DNA from: Crossaster papposus
Taxonomy: Eukaryota; Echinodermata; Asteroidea; Velatida; Solasteridae
Length of the DNA stretch: 64,000 nucleotides
Assembly (NCBI GenBank): GCA_037893245.1
Contig: JBAIAA010000262.1
Location: forward strand, 1,798,001-1,862,000
Reading direction: 5' to 3'
Within the stretch, counting starts at the first letter, position 1. Each line of letters begins with the position of its first letter. Position numbers and translations under genes: made by a program. Of the stretch, positions 25,975 through 36,640 are shown piece by piece. The notes below the pieces were generated by a model that saw only the letters and a program-made list of their open reading frames with translations, was not told the DNA's origin and ran no database searches.

Positions 25975-26290
25975 TCATGTGAATTTAGAAACAACAAACA
26001 AAATTAAAGCAGACATTCTAAAATATTTATTAAATTTGAATAACATTGAAGCAAAAATACCTCTTTAGCAGAGCGAGGTTTGAGTCTTCGGACCTCTGGG
26101 TTATTGGCCCAGCACGCTCCCACTGCAACACTCTGCGTAACTATTTTTTCATGAAAATGAAATCACTATCAAGGAAATAATTATCCGGAGCAGACCGAGG
26201 TTGTGGTCATCCGAACTCTCGGTTACTGACCAAGAAAGTGTCTACTTCGTCACTCTGAGTCGAGTTCCTCAAGTCATACCAAAAACTTGT

Positions 26291-26362
26291 TAGCAGAGCG
26301 AGGTTTCGATCCTCGGACCTCTGGGTTATGGGCCCAGCACGCTTCCACTGCGCCACTCTGCT
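26291..26362 (-). tRNA. tRNA-iMet (CAT), consensus copy 5
   Basis: Identical to the consensus with T5 stop. It lies 388 bp after the near-consensus copy at 25903-25974, in a local tandem duplicate of one shortened unit. Confidence 0.9.
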
Positions 26363-26676
26363 TCATGTGAATTTAGAAACAACAAACAAAATTAAAGCAG
26401 ACATTCTAAAATATTTATTAAATTTGAATAACATTGAAGCAAAAATACCTCTTTAGCAGAGCGAGGTTTGGGTCTTCGGACCTCTGGGTTATGGGCCCAG
26501 CACGCTCCCACTGCAACACTATGCGTAACTATTTTTAATGAAAATGAATCACTATTAAGGAAATAATTATCCTGAGCAGACCGAGGTTGTGGTCATCCGA
26601 CCTCTCCGTTACTGACCAAGAAAGTGTCTACTTCGTGACTCTGAGTCAAGTACCTCAAGTCATACAAAAAACTTGT

Positions 26677-26748
26677 TAGCAGAGCGAAATTTCGATCTTC
26701 GGACTTCTGGGTTATGGGCCCAACACGCTTCCACTGCGCCACTCTGCT
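26677..26748 (-). pseudogene. tRNA-iMet-like (CAT), T-stem and anticodon-stem damage
   Basis: Counterpart of 21877-21948, with further point changes. Confidence 0.5.
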
Positions 26749-27074
26749 TCATGTGAATTTAGAAACAGCAAACAAAATTAAATCACACATTGTAAAAACA
26801 TTCTAAAATATTTATTACATTTGAATAACAGTTAAGCAAAAATCCCTCTTTAGCAGAGCGAGGTTTTGGTCTTCGGACCTCTGGGTTACGGGCCCAGCAC
26901 GCTCCCACTGCAACACTCTGCGTAACTATCTTTCCTGAAAATGAAATCACTATCAAGGAAATAATTATCCTGAGCACACCGAGGTTGTGGTCATCCGAAC
27001 TCTCGGTTACTGACCAAGAAAGTGTCTACTTCGTCACTCTGAGTCGGGTACCTCAAGTCATACCAAAAACGTGT

Positions 27075-27146
27075 TAGCAGAGCGAGGTTTCGATCTTTGG
27101 ACATCTGGGTTAAGGGCCCAGCACGCTTCCACTGCGCCACTCTACT
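27075..27146 (-). pseudogene. tRNA-iMet-like, CTT anticodon
   Basis: Full-length CTT copy with an intact anticodon stem. The T-stem is weakened (plus strand GATCTTTGG). T5 downstream. Confidence 0.55.
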
Positions 27147-27630
27147 TCATGTAAAGTTAGAAACAGCAAACAAAATGAAAGCAGACATTCTAAAAACATT
27201 CTAAAATATTTATTAAATTTGAATAAAAGTTAAGCAAAAATCCCTCTTTAGCAGAGCGAGGTTTTGGTCTTCGGACCTCTGGGTTATGGGCCCTGCACGC
27301 TCCCACTGCAACACTCTGCGTAACTATTTTTAATGAAAATGAAATCACTATCAAGGACATAATTATTCTGAGCAGACCGAGGTTGTGGTCATCCGAACCC
27401 TCGGTTACTGACCAAGAAAGTGTCTACTTCGTCACTCTGAGTCGAGTACCTCAAGTCATACCAAAAACTTGTTAGCAGAGCGAAATGAAAATGAAAATGA
27501 AATCACTATCAAGGACATAGTTATCCTGAGCAGACCGAGGTTGTGGTCATCCGAACTCTCGGTAACTTACCAAGAAAGTGTCTACTTCGTCACTCTGAAT
27601 CGAGTACCACAAGTCATACCAAAAACTTGA

Positions 27631-27702
27631 TAGCAGAGCGAGGTTTCGATCCTCGGACCACTGGGTTATGGGCCCAGCACGCTTCCACTGCGCCACTCTA
27701 CT
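27631..27702 (-). tRNA. tRNA-iMet variant with U3 and TGGTC variable loop
   Basis: Two differences from consensus: the variable loop starts with T (plus strand GGACCACTGGG), and acceptor position 3 is T, giving a wobble pair. All stems can pair and CAT is kept. First of ten copies of this subfamily, which occurs only between 27.6 and 42.4 kb. T5 present. Confidence 0.65.
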
Positions 27703-28028
27703 TCATGTAAAGTTAGAAACAGCAAACAAAATGAAAGCAGACATTCTAAAAACATTCTAAAATATTTATTAAATTTGAATAACAGTTAAGCAAATATACC
27801 TCTTTAGCAGAGCGAGATTTTGGTCTTCGGACCTCTGGGTTACGGGCCCAGCACGCTCCCACTGCAACACTCTGCGTAACTAATTTTAATGAAAATGAAA
27901 TCACTATCAAGGAAATAATTATCCTGAGCAGACCGAGATTGTGGTCATCCGAACTCTCGGTTACTTACCAAGAAAGTGTCTACTTCGTCACTCTGAGTCG
28001 AGTACCTCAAGTCATACCAAAAACTTGT

Positions 28029-28100
28029 TAGCAGAGCGAGGTTTCGATCCTCGGACCTCTGGGTTATGGGCCCAGCACGCTTCCACTGCGCCACTCTGCT
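28029..28100 (-). tRNA. tRNA-iMet (CAT), consensus copy 6
   Basis: Identical to the consensus with T5 stop. First of three corresponding copies in the 1129-bp tandem series; the others are at 29158 and, beyond the mobile element, 31932. Confidence 0.9.
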
Positions 28101-28759
28101 TCATGTGAATTTAGAAACAGCAAACAAAATTAAAGCAGACATTCTAAAAACATTCTAAAATATGTATTACATGGGAATAACAGTGAAGCAAACAAAAACT
28201 CTTTAGCAGAGCGAGGTTTTGGTCCTCGGACATCTGGGTTATGGGACCAGCACGCTCACACTGCTCCACTCTACTTCATGTACATTTAGAAACAGCAAAC
28301 AAAATGAAAGCAGACATTCTAAAAACATTCTAAAATATGTATTAAATTTGAATAACAGTGAACCAAAAATACCTCTTTAGCAGAGCGAGGTTTTGGTCTT
28401 CGGACCTCTGGGTTATGGGCCCAGCACGCTCCCATTGCAACACTCTGCGTAACTCTTTTTAATGAAAATGAAATCACTATCAAGGCAATAATTATTCTGA
28501 GCAGACCGAGGTTGTGGTCATCCGAACTCTCGGTTACTGACCAAGAAAGTGTCTACTTCGTCACTCTGAGTCGAGTACCTCAAGTCATACCAAAAACTTG
28601 TTAGCAGAGCGAAATGAAAATGAAAATGAAATCACTATCAAGGACATAGTTATCCTGAGCAGACCGAGGTTGTGGTCTTCCGAACTCTCGGTTACTTACC
28701 AAGAAAGTGTCTACTTCGTCACTCTGAATCGAGTACCTCAAGTCATACCAAAAACTTGT

Positions 28760-28831
28760 TAGCAGAGCGAGGTTTCGATCCTCGGACCACTGGGTTATGG
28801 GCCCAGCACGCTTCCACTGCGCCACTCTACT
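28760..28831 (-). tRNA. tRNA-iMet variant with U3 and TGGTC variable loop
   Basis: Same subfamily, 1129 bp after the previous copy. T5 present. Confidence 0.65.
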
Positions 28832-29157
28832 TCATGTAAAGTTAGAAACAGCAAACAAAATGAAAGCAGACATTCTAAAAACATTCTAAAATATTTATTA
28901 AATTTGAATAACAGTTAAGCAAATATACCTCTTTAGCAGAGCGAGGTTTTGGTCTTCGGACCTCTGGGTTACGGGCCCAGCACGCTCCCACTGCAACACT
29001 CTGCGTAACTATCTTTCCTGAAAATGAAATCACTATCACGGAAATAATTATCCTGAGCAGACCGAGGTTGTGGTCATCCGAACTCTCGGTTACTTACCAA
29101 GAAATTGTCTACTTCGTCACTCTGAGTCGAGTACCTCAAGTCATACCAAAAACTTGT

Positions 29158-29229
29158 TAGCAGAGCGAGGTTTCGATCCTCGGACCTCTGGGTTATGGGC
29201 CCAGCACGCTTCCACTGCGCCACTCTGCT
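29158..29229 (-). tRNA. tRNA-iMet (CAT), consensus copy 7
   Basis: Identical to the consensus with T5 stop, exactly 1129 bp after copy 6. Confidence 0.9.
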
Positions 29230-29888
29230 TCATGTGAATTTAGAAACAGAAAACAAAATTAAAGCAGACATTCTAAAAACATTCTAAAATATGTATTACA
29301 TGGGAATAACAGTGAAGCAAACAAAAACTCTTTAGCAGAGCGAGGTTTTGGTCCTCGGACATCTGGGTTATGGGACCAGCACGCTCACACTGCTCCACTC
29401 TACTTCATGTACATTTAGAAACAGCAAACAAAATGAAAGCAGACATTCTAAAAACATTCTAAAATATGTATTAAATTTGAATAACAGTTAAGCAAAAATC
29501 CCTCTTTAGCAGAGCGAGGTTTTGGTCTTCGGACCTCTGGGTTATGGGCCCAGCACGCTCTCACTGCAACACTCTGCGTAACTATTTTTAATGAAAATGA
29601 AATCACTATCAAGGAAATACTTATTCTGAGCAGACCGAGGTTGTGGTCATCCGAACTCTCGGTTACTGACCAAGAAAGTGTCTACTTCGTCACTCTGAGT
29701 CGAGTACCTCAAGTCATACCAAAAACTTGTTAGCAGAGCGAAATGAAAATGAAAATGAAATCACTATCAAGGACATAGTTATCCTGAGCAGACCGAGGTT
29801 GTGGTCATCCGAACTCTCGGTTACTTACCAAGAAAGTGTCTACTTCGTCACTCTGAATCGAGTACCTCAAGTCATACCAAAAACTTGT

Positions 29889-29960
29889 TAGCAGAGCGAG
29901 GTTTCGATCCTCGGACCACTGGGTTATGGGCCCAGCACGCTTCCACTGCGCCACTCTACT
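29889..29960 (-). tRNA. tRNA-iMet variant with U3 and TGGTC variable loop
   Basis: Same subfamily, again 1129 bp on. T5 present. Last M1 before mobile element copy 1. Confidence 0.65.
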
Positions 29961-30227
29961 TCATGTAAAGTTAGAAACAGCAAACAAAATGAAAGCAGAC
30001 ATTCTAAAAACATTCTAAAATATTTATTAAATTTGAATAACAGTTAAGCAAATATACCTCTTTAGCAGAGCGAGGTTTTGGTCTTCGGACCTCTGGGTTA
30101 CGGGCCCAGCACGCTCCCACTGCAACACTCTGCGTAACTATCTTTCCTGAAAATGAAATCACTATCACGGAAATAATTATCCTGAGCAGACCGAGGTTGT
30201 GGTCATCCGAACTCTCGGTTACGTTAA

Positions 30228-30334
30228 GGAGAAATGACGAAAAAGTGGACATTCTTTGATTCGAATGGGCGAGGACGCGCAGCGTCCGAGCCCAATTTGA
30301 ATCAAAGAATGTCCACCTTTTGAGTCGTTTCTCC
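30228..30334. repeat. Terminal foldback of mobile element copy 1
   Basis: Imperfect inverted repeat. Its core arms are perfect 18-mers at 30245-30262 and 30299-30316 (GTGGACATTCTTTGATTC and its complement). They extend outward through AAAAAGTGG/CCACCTTTT and GGAGAAA/TTTCTCC to the element end. The loop contains a second small hairpin at 30273-30287 (GGACGC, GCA, GCGTCC). Confidence 0.85.
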
Positions 30335-31494
30335 GACTTAAACTACGTCCCTTTTACACCCATTGTCAATATTTAAAAGGAACAACAAGTGTCAATTCTT
30401 ACTAATGCTTTAAAGTATGAGACGATTTAATTACATTGTTCAGTGGTGCAAGCTACTAAGGAATGTGAAAGCTTTGTCCTGTCTAGTCTCCGTGTTGCGT
30501 AACCAAACAAGTGAATAAAGGTTGGGTAAAATGAGGGTGTTTAAAATGCCCAGTACATTCGACTTCGAAGTCATTTGATGCCATACATTGTTGTGCGTCG
30601 GGTGTGTCTCTGCTAACTCCGCTAATATGTCTTCCAGTGAGGATCCGTACATATTTTTGAGTAGGAATACGTTGGGAGATATGTTGTGTCACTTCAAGAA
30701 CTGACTCGCCAATTTATTTTGATGGTGATTTACACCAGTATTTTGGGACATATTCGATGAGGATTTTATACTCCAATGAGGATTTATACTAAAGCGGCAA
30801 ATTCAGAGGTGAAGAAACTTCCTACTACTCGTGGCTGATTTGGACCCCTAACGGATCAGGTAATGATGGAAAATAAGCAAGAAAAGGAAACAAGAACTTG
30901 TTATTCCCAACATTTGGCTTAGCTCTCATCAGCAGCTCATTTTGGCTTAATATTTTTACCAATTTTAGCCCTTTTTATGGTGTAACAATATCGTCAGTAG
31001 TCATTATTCCGTGTCGAAAGTATACCAGCCTTTTGTTAAACCCTGAACGGTTTCATTATCACACGTCAAACCAGACTCGGAACAAAACTAATTTCTGTTG
31101 GTTTTTCTGCCGTTTTTGCTACACAGGTATACGACAGGACAGGACAACATGGGCGAGTTAGCGAATGTAAAGTACATGTACGTGTTGTACGTATACCAGC
31201 CCTTTTAAAGTTGTGCATTATAGTAGTACTTTTTAGGACCTTCGAACGTATGACATAACTATGACCTATCTCCGTCGAAAATTATTCCCATTTACAAGAA
31301 ATGTACATATTTTAAATTGCAAACCATCGCTTCGACCTTGCTAATAAAAAGGTTTATCCTCCATTTGTTTTCTTAGTGGTAATAAGTTCTTGGGCCATTT
31401 TCATTTTCGAATGTTTTAGACAAACCTTGATGCAATTTGTTACATGCGGTTTGGCGCATCCATCTTATTTTATTTTTGTTGTTGATATCCCAGG

Positions 31495-31731
31495 TTGTGG
31501 CAAATCTGTGCAACAAGGCTTTTGGACGAACCACTCCATACGATCGAGCATGGCAGCATCTCGTCTCTACAACAAGGGCTTCGGTGGCCAGAACCAGTGA
31601 GGATCATAGGAGAGCAGTCAGCCGGGCTTAAACTGCATAAGCGCGTCGACACGGCAAAGAGACCTCCGAGACAATTAACTGTTGAAAGCTCTAAAGAAAC
31701 TGTCAACATAGCTCTTACTAAGTTGTAATAA
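31495..31731 (+). pseudogene. Possible captured terminal exon in element copy 1
   Basis: A T-rich tract followed by GATATCCCAG resembles a splice acceptor just before 31495. An open frame then runs to a stop near 31728 (C-terminal residues ending NIALTKL), and AATAAA overlaps and follows the stop region. A second frame is also open over about 60 codons. I recognise no domain in either frame. It may be the last exon of a captured or decayed gene, or chance. Confidence 0.25.
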
Positions 31732-31787
31732 ATATAACAATAGCAATTTCTGTGTCCACTGAGTCGTTCTTTTTCTGTTAATTCTTA

Positions 31788-31817
31788 AAAGAATGTACAG
31801 TTAACTGTACATTCTTT
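31788..31817. repeat. 30-bp perfect palindrome near 3' end of element copy 1
   Basis: Each 15-base half reads AAAGAATGTACAGTT and its complement, centred on GTTAAC, 50 bp before the element end. The ACATTCTTT core also occurs in the 5' foldback arms, so both ends share a motif. Confidence 0.9.
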
Positions 31818-31845
31818 AAAATAATCGACACTTTTCTGAATAGAG

Positions 31846-31853
31846 TGACGTCA
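31846..31853. promoter_or_regulatory. CRE-like TGACGTCA in element copy 1
   Basis: Full palindromic TGACGTCA, the consensus CREB/ATF site, 14 bp inside the element's 3' end. An 8-bp motif can occur by chance, and binding is not shown. Confidence 0.35.
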
Positions 31854-31931
31854 CAAGAGTAGTTTAATTACCAAGAAATTGTCTACTTCGTCACTCTGAG
31901 TCGAGTACCTCAAGTCATACCAAAAACTTGT

Positions 31932-32003
31932 TAGCAGAGCGAGGTTTCGATCCTCGGACCTCTGGGATATGGGCCCAGCACGCTTCCACTGCGCCACTCT
32001 GCT
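31932..32003 (-). tRNA. tRNA-iMet (CAT), one change in anticodon loop
   Basis: Same single difference as the copy at 218-289, with T5 stop. It is the first complete module after mobile element copy 1. Removing the 1645-bp element puts it exactly 1129 bp after the copy at 29158. Confidence 0.75.
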
Positions 32004-32661
32004 TCATGTGAATTTAGAAACAGAAAACAAAATTAAAGCAGACATTCTAAAAACATTCTAAAATATGTATTACATGGGAATAACAGTGAAGCAAACAAAA
32101 ACTCTTTAGCAGAGCGAGGTTTTGGTCCTCGGACATCTGGGTTATGGGACCAGCACGCTCACACTGCTCCACTCTACTTCATGTACATTTAGAAACAGCA
32201 AACAAAATGAAAGCAGACATTCTAAAAACATTCTAAAATATGTATTAAATTTGAATAACAGTGAAGCAAAAATACCTCTTTAGCAGAGCGAAGTTTTGGT
32301 CTTCGGACCTCTGGGTTATGGGCCCTGCACGCTCCCACTGCAACACTCTGCGTAACTATTTTTAATGAAAATGAAATCACTATCAAGGAAATAATTATTC
32401 TGAGCAGACCGAGGTTGTGGTCATCCGAACTCTCGGTTACTGACCAAGAAAGTGTCTACTTCGTCACTCTGAGTCGAGTACCTCAAGTCATACCAAAAAC
32501 TTGTTAGCAGAGCGAAATGAAATAAAAATGAAATCACTATCAAGGACATAATTATCCTGAGCACACCGAGGTTGTGGTCATCCGAAATATCGGTTACTGG
32601 CCAAGAAAGTGTCTACTTCGTCACTCTGAGTCGGGTACCTCAAGTCATACCAAAAACGTGT

Positions 32662-32733
32662 TAGCAGAGCGAGGTTTCGATCTCTGGACATCTGGGTTAA
32701 GGGCCCAGCACGCTTCCACTGCGCCACTCTACT
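32662..32733 (-). pseudogene. tRNA-iMet-like, CTT anticodon
   Basis: Full-length CTT copy with T-stem variant GATCTCTGG on the plus strand. First of four copies of this subtype. Confidence 0.55.
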
Positions 32734-33216
32734 TCATGTAAATTTAGAAACAGCAAACAAAATGAAAGCAGACATTCTAGAAACATTCTAAAATATTTAT
32801 TAAATTTGAATAACAGTGAAGCAAAAATACCTCTTTAGCAGAGCGAGGTTTTGGTCTTCGGACCTCTGGGTTATGGGCCCTGCACGCTCCCACTGCAACA
32901 CTCTGCGTAACTATTTTTAATGAAAATGAAATCACTATCAAGGAAATAATTATTCTGAGCAGACCGAGGTTGTGGTCATCCGAACTCTCGGTTACTGACC
33001 AAGAAAGTGTCTACTTCGTCACTCTGAGTCGAGTACCTCAAGTCATACCAAAAACTTGTTAGCAGAGCAAAATGAAATAAAAATGAAATCACTATCAAGG
33101 ACATAATTATCCTGAGCACACCGAGGTTGTGGTCATCCGAAATATCGGTTACTGGCCAAGAAAGTGTCTACTTCGTCACTCTGAGTCGGGTACCTCAAGT
33201 CATACCAAAAACGTGT

Positions 33217-33288
33217 TAGCAGAGCGAGGTTTCGATCTCTGGACATCTGGGTTAAGGGCCCAGCACGCTTCCACTGCGCCACTCTACT
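33217..33288 (-). pseudogene. tRNA-iMet-like, CTT anticodon
   Basis: Same subtype, 555 bp after the previous copy. Confidence 0.55.
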
Positions 33289-33772
33289 TCATGTAAATTT
33301 AGAAACAGCAAACAAAATGAAAGCAGACATTCTAGAACCATTCTCAAATATTTATTAAATTTGAATAACAGTGAAGCAAAAATATCTCTTTAGCAGAGCG
33401 AGGTTTTGGTCTTCGGACCTCTGGGTTAAGGGCCCAGCACGCTCCAACTGCAACACTCTGCGTAACTATTTTTAATGAAAATGAAATCACTATCAAGGAA
33501 ATAATTATTCTGAGCAGACCGAGGTTGTGGTCATCCGAACTCTCGGTTACTGACCAAGAAAGTGTCTACTTCGTCACTCTGAGTCGAGTACCTCAAGTCA
33601 TACCAACAACTTGTTAGCAGAGCGAAATGAAAATGAAAATGAAATCACTATCAAGGACATAGTTATCCTGAGCAGACCGAGGTTGTGGTCATCCGAACTC
33701 TCGGTTACTTACCAAGAAAGTGTCTACTTCGTCACTCTGAATCGAGTACCTCAAGTCATACCAAAAACTTGT

Positions 33773-33844
33773 TAGCAGAGCGAGGTTTCGATCCTCGGAC
33801 CACTGGGTTATGGGCCCAGCACGCTTCCACTGCGCCACTCTACT
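33773..33844 (-). tRNA. tRNA-iMet variant with U3 and TGGTC variable loop
   Basis: Same subfamily with T5. The next copy lies 556 bp downstream. Confidence 0.65.
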
Positions 33845-34328
33845 TCATGTAAAGTTAGAAACAGCAAACAAAATGAAAGCAGACATTCTAAAAACATTCT
33901 AAAATATTTATTAAATTTGAATAACAGTTAAGCAAATATACCTCTTTAGCAGACCGAGGTTTTGGTCTTCGGACCTCTGGGTTACGGGCCCAGCACGCTC
34001 CCACTGCAACACTCTGCGTAACTATCTTTCCTGAAAATGAAATCACTATCACGGAAATAATTATCCTGAGCAGACCGAGGTTGTGGTCATCCGAACTCTC
34101 GGTTACTTACCAAGAAATTGTCTACTTCGTCACTCTGAGTCGAGTACCTCAAGTCATACCAACAACTTGTTAGCAGAGCGAAATGAAAATGAAAATGAAA
34201 TCACTATCAAGGACATAGTTATCCTGAGCAGACCGAGGTTGTGGTCATCCGAACTCTCGGTTACTTACCAAGAAAGTGTCTACTTCGTCACTCTGAATCG
34301 AGTACCTCAAGTCATACCAAAAACTTGT

Positions 34329-34400
34329 TAGCAGAGCGAGGTTTCGATCCTCGGACCACTGGGTTATGGGCCCAGCACGCTTCCACTGCGCCACTCTACT
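34329..34400 (-). tRNA. tRNA-iMet variant with U3 and TGGTC variable loop
   Basis: Same subfamily with T5. It precedes the consensus copy at 34727. Confidence 0.65.
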
Positions 34401-34726
34401 TCATGTAAAGTTAGAAACAGCAAACAAAATGAAAGCAGACATTCTAAAAACATTCTAAAATATTCATTAAATTTGAATAACAGTTAAGCAAATATACCTC
34501 TTTAGCAGAGCGAGGTTTTGGTCTTCGGACCTCTGGGTTACGGGCCCAGCACGCTCCCACTGCAACACTCTGCGTAACTATCTTTCCTGAAAATGAAATC
34601 ACTATCACGGAAATAATTATCCTGAGCAGACCGAGGTTGTGGTCATCCGAACTCTCGGTTACTTACCAAGAAATTGTCTACTTCGTCACTCTGAGTCGAG
34701 TACCTCAAGTCATACCAAATACTTGT

Positions 34727-34798
34727 TAGCAGAGCGAGGTTTCGATCCTCGGACCTCTGGGTTATGGGCCCAGCACGCTTCCACTGCGCCACTCTGCT
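34727..34798 (-). tRNA. tRNA-iMet (CAT), consensus copy 8, weak terminator
   Basis: The tRNA body is identical to the consensus. The S3 stop is interrupted (plus strand CAAATAC), leaving T3. It lies 2795 bp after the copy at 31932, as part of a larger block duplication. Confidence 0.85.
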
Positions 34799-35456
34799 TC
34801 ATGTGAATTTAGAAACAGAAAACAAAATTAAAGCAGACATTCTAAAAACATTCTAAAATATGTATTACATGGGAATAACAGTGAAGCAAACAAAAACTCT
34901 TTAGCAGAGCGAGGTTTTGGTCCTCGGACATCTGGGTTATGGGACCAGCACGCTCACACTGCTCCACTCTACTTCATGTATATTTAGAAACAGCAAACAA
35001 AATGAAAGCAGACATTCTAAAAACATTCAAAAATATGTATTAAATTTGAATAACAGTGAAGCAAAAATACCTCTTTAGCAGAGCGAGGTTTTGGTCTTCG
35101 GACCTCTGGGTTATGGGCCCTGCACGCTCCCACTGCAACACTCTGCGTAACTATTTTTAATGAAAATGAAATCACTATCAAGGAAATAATTATTCTGAGC
35201 AGACCGAGGTTGTGGTCATCCGAACTCTCGGTTACTGACCAAGAAAGTGTCTACTTCGTCACTCTGAGTCGAGTACCTCAAGTCATACCAAAAACTTGTT
35301 AGCAGAGCGAAATGAAATAAAAATGAAATCACTATCAAGGACATAATTATCCTGAGCACAACGAGGTTGTGGTCATCCGAAATATCGGTTACTGGCCAAG
35401 AAAGTGTCTACTTCGTCACTCTGAGTCGGGTACCTCAAGTCATACCAAAAACGTGT

Positions 35457-35528
35457 TAGCAGAGCAAGGTTTCGATCTCTGGACATCTGGGTTAAGGGCC
35501 CAGCACGCTTCCACTGCGCCACTCTACT
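35457..35528 (-). pseudogene. tRNA-iMet-like, CTT anticodon
   Basis: Same subtype, 2795 bp after 32662, with one added T-stem change (plus strand AGCAAGG). Confidence 0.55.
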
Positions 35529-36012
35529 TCATGTAAATTTAGAAACAGCAAACAAAATGAAAGCAGACATTCTAGAAACATTCTAAAATATTTATTAAAT
35601 TTGAATAACAGTGAAGCAAAAATACCTCTTTAGCAGAGCGAGGTTTTGGTCTTCGGACCTCTGGGTTAAGGGCCCAGCACGCTCCAACTGCAACACTCTG
35701 CGTAACTATATTTAATGAAAATGAAATCACTATCAAGGAAATAATTATTTTGAGCAGACCGAGGTTGTGGTCATCCGAACTCTCGGTTACTGACCAAGAA
35801 AGTGTCTACTTCGTCACTCTGAGTCGAGTACCTCAAGTCATACCAAAAACTTGTTAGCAGAGCGAAATGAAAATGAAAATGAAATCACTATCAAGGACAT
35901 AGTTATCCTGAGCAGACCGAGGTTGTGGTCATCCGAACTCTCGGTTACTTACCAAGAAAGTGTCTACTTCGTCACTCTGAGTCGGGTACCTCAAGTCATA
36001 CCAAAAACGTGT

Positions 36013-36084
36013 TAGCAGAGCGAGGTTTCGATCTCTGGACATCTGGGTTAAGGGCCCAGCACGCTTCCACTGCGCCACTCTACT
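36013..36084 (-). pseudogene. tRNA-iMet-like, CTT anticodon
   Basis: Same subtype, 556 bp after the previous copy. Confidence 0.55.
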
Positions 36085-36568
36085 TCATGTAAATTTAGAA
36101 ACAGCAAACAAAATGAAAGCAGACATTCTAGAAACATTCTAAAATATTTATTAAATTTGAATAACAGTGAAGCAAAAATACCTCTTTAGCAGAGCGAGGT
36201 TTTGGTCTTCGGACCTCTGGGTTAAGGGCCCAGCACGCTCCAACTGCAACACTCTGCGTAACTATTTTTAATGAAAATGAAATCACTATCAAGGAAATAA
36301 TTATTTTGAGCAGACCGAGGTTGTGGTCATCTGAACTCTCGGTTACTGACCAAGAAAGTGTCTACTTCGTCACTCTGAGTCGAGTACCTCAAGTCATACC
36401 AAAAACTTGTTAGCAGAGCGAAATGAAAATGAAAATGAAATCACTATCAAGGACATAGTTATCCTGAGCAGACCGAGGTTGTGGTCATCCGAACTCTCGG
36501 TTACTTACCAAGAAAGTGTCTACTTCGTCACTCTGAATCGAGTACCTCAAGTCATACCAAAAACTTGT

Positions 36569-36640
36569 AAGCAGAGCGAGGTTTCGATCCTCGGACCACT
36601 GGGTTATGGGCCCAGCACGCTTCCACTGCGCCACTCTACT
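36569..36640 (-). tRNA. tRNA-iMet variant, altered discriminator
   Basis: Same subfamily, but the plus strand reads TTGTAAGCAG, so the discriminator is T instead of A. T5 present. Confidence 0.55.

Larger units (their letters stand above)
20929..26748. repeat. Segment duplicated 4413 bp downstream, with local 388-bp doubling
   Basis: 20929-21561 corresponds to 25342-25974 (offset 4413), sharing the AGCCGA acceptor variant and the S1 shortened to TCTAAAATATTT. One 388-bp unit is doubled at 25904/26292. The damaged copy at 21878 then matches 26678. Confidence 0.75.
1..30222 (-). repeat. Left block of tRNA-iMet-derived higher-order satellite
   Basis: Head-to-tail array of 71-bp tRNA-like modules (M1, M2, M2', M3), all with the tRNA sense on the minus strand, separated by spacers S1 (about 103 bp), S2 (about 50 bp) and S3 (about 32 bp). 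M1 copies with anticodon CAT and with anticodon CTT are interspersed. The CTT copies with a one-base deletion in the anticodon stem, 70 nt plus discriminator, lie at 1410-1480, 2537-2607, 3505-3575, 4473-4543, 5600-5670, 9189-9259, 10663-10733, 16385-16455, 18084-18154, 19385-19455, 23404-23474 and 24372-24442. One CAT copy at 840-910 has lost a T-loop base. The block ends where the mobile element begins, inside an M3 anticodon loop. The short open frames (60-130 codons) on both strands are readings through tRNA modules and spacers that recur with every repeat, and are not genes. Confidence 0.95.
30223..31867. mobile_element. Unclassified 1645-bp mobile element, copy 1
   Basis: Non-array sequence starting GTTAAGGAG and ending GTAGTTTAA, inserted in the anticodon loop of an M3 module (GGTTAC before, TTACC after). 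Joining the flanks rebuilds the M3 sequence with no base gained or lost, so there is no target-site duplication. Removing 1645 bp also places the next tRNA exactly on the 1129-bp period. The 5' end holds a long foldback and the 3' end a 30-bp palindrome and a TGACGTCA site. The sequence TTAAACTAC just inside the foldback (30337-30345) is the inverse complement of the 3' terminus. The interior is AT-rich with no recognisable transposase, so it may be a non-autonomous element. It could belong to a Helitron-like or Crypton-like group, which also lack target duplications, but the ends do not match either clearly. Confidence 0.85.
27475..32003. repeat. 1129-bp tandem series interrupted by element copy 1
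   Basis: M1 variants at 27632, 28761 and 29890 and consensus M1 at 28030, 29159 and 31933 (the last corrected by 1645 bp) are all spaced 1129 bp (398 + 556 + 175). The mobile element sits in the third unit. Confidence 0.85.
31933..36084. repeat. Block duplication, period 2795 bp
   Basis: 31933 maps to 34728, 32663 to 35458 and 33218 close to 36014 (one base longer). Shared marks include the GAAATGAAATAAAAATG form of the fusion junction. Confidence 0.75.

Noticed and set aside
1-30222. tRNA-derived SINE copies
   Set aside because: There are no poly-A or LINE-like tails and no target duplications. Modules are strictly head-to-tail with fixed spacers, so tandem amplification fits better than retroposition.
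30898-31161. 87-codon frame in the mobile element
   Set aside because: AT-rich, low-complexity hydrophobic composition with no recognisable family; the adjoining regions are not open in the same frame.
31490-31510. GCGKS-like residues in one frame at the start of the captured-exon region, resembling a P-loop
   Set aside because: The frame is short, the preceding residues do not fit a Walker A motif, and no further helicase or ATPase motif follows.
30223-31867. piggyBac or Kolobok type element with TTAA target duplication
   Set aside because: TTAA occurs at both ends, but the rebuilt empty sites (M3 and M2'/S2) contain no TTAA, so it belongs to the element and is not a duplicated target.
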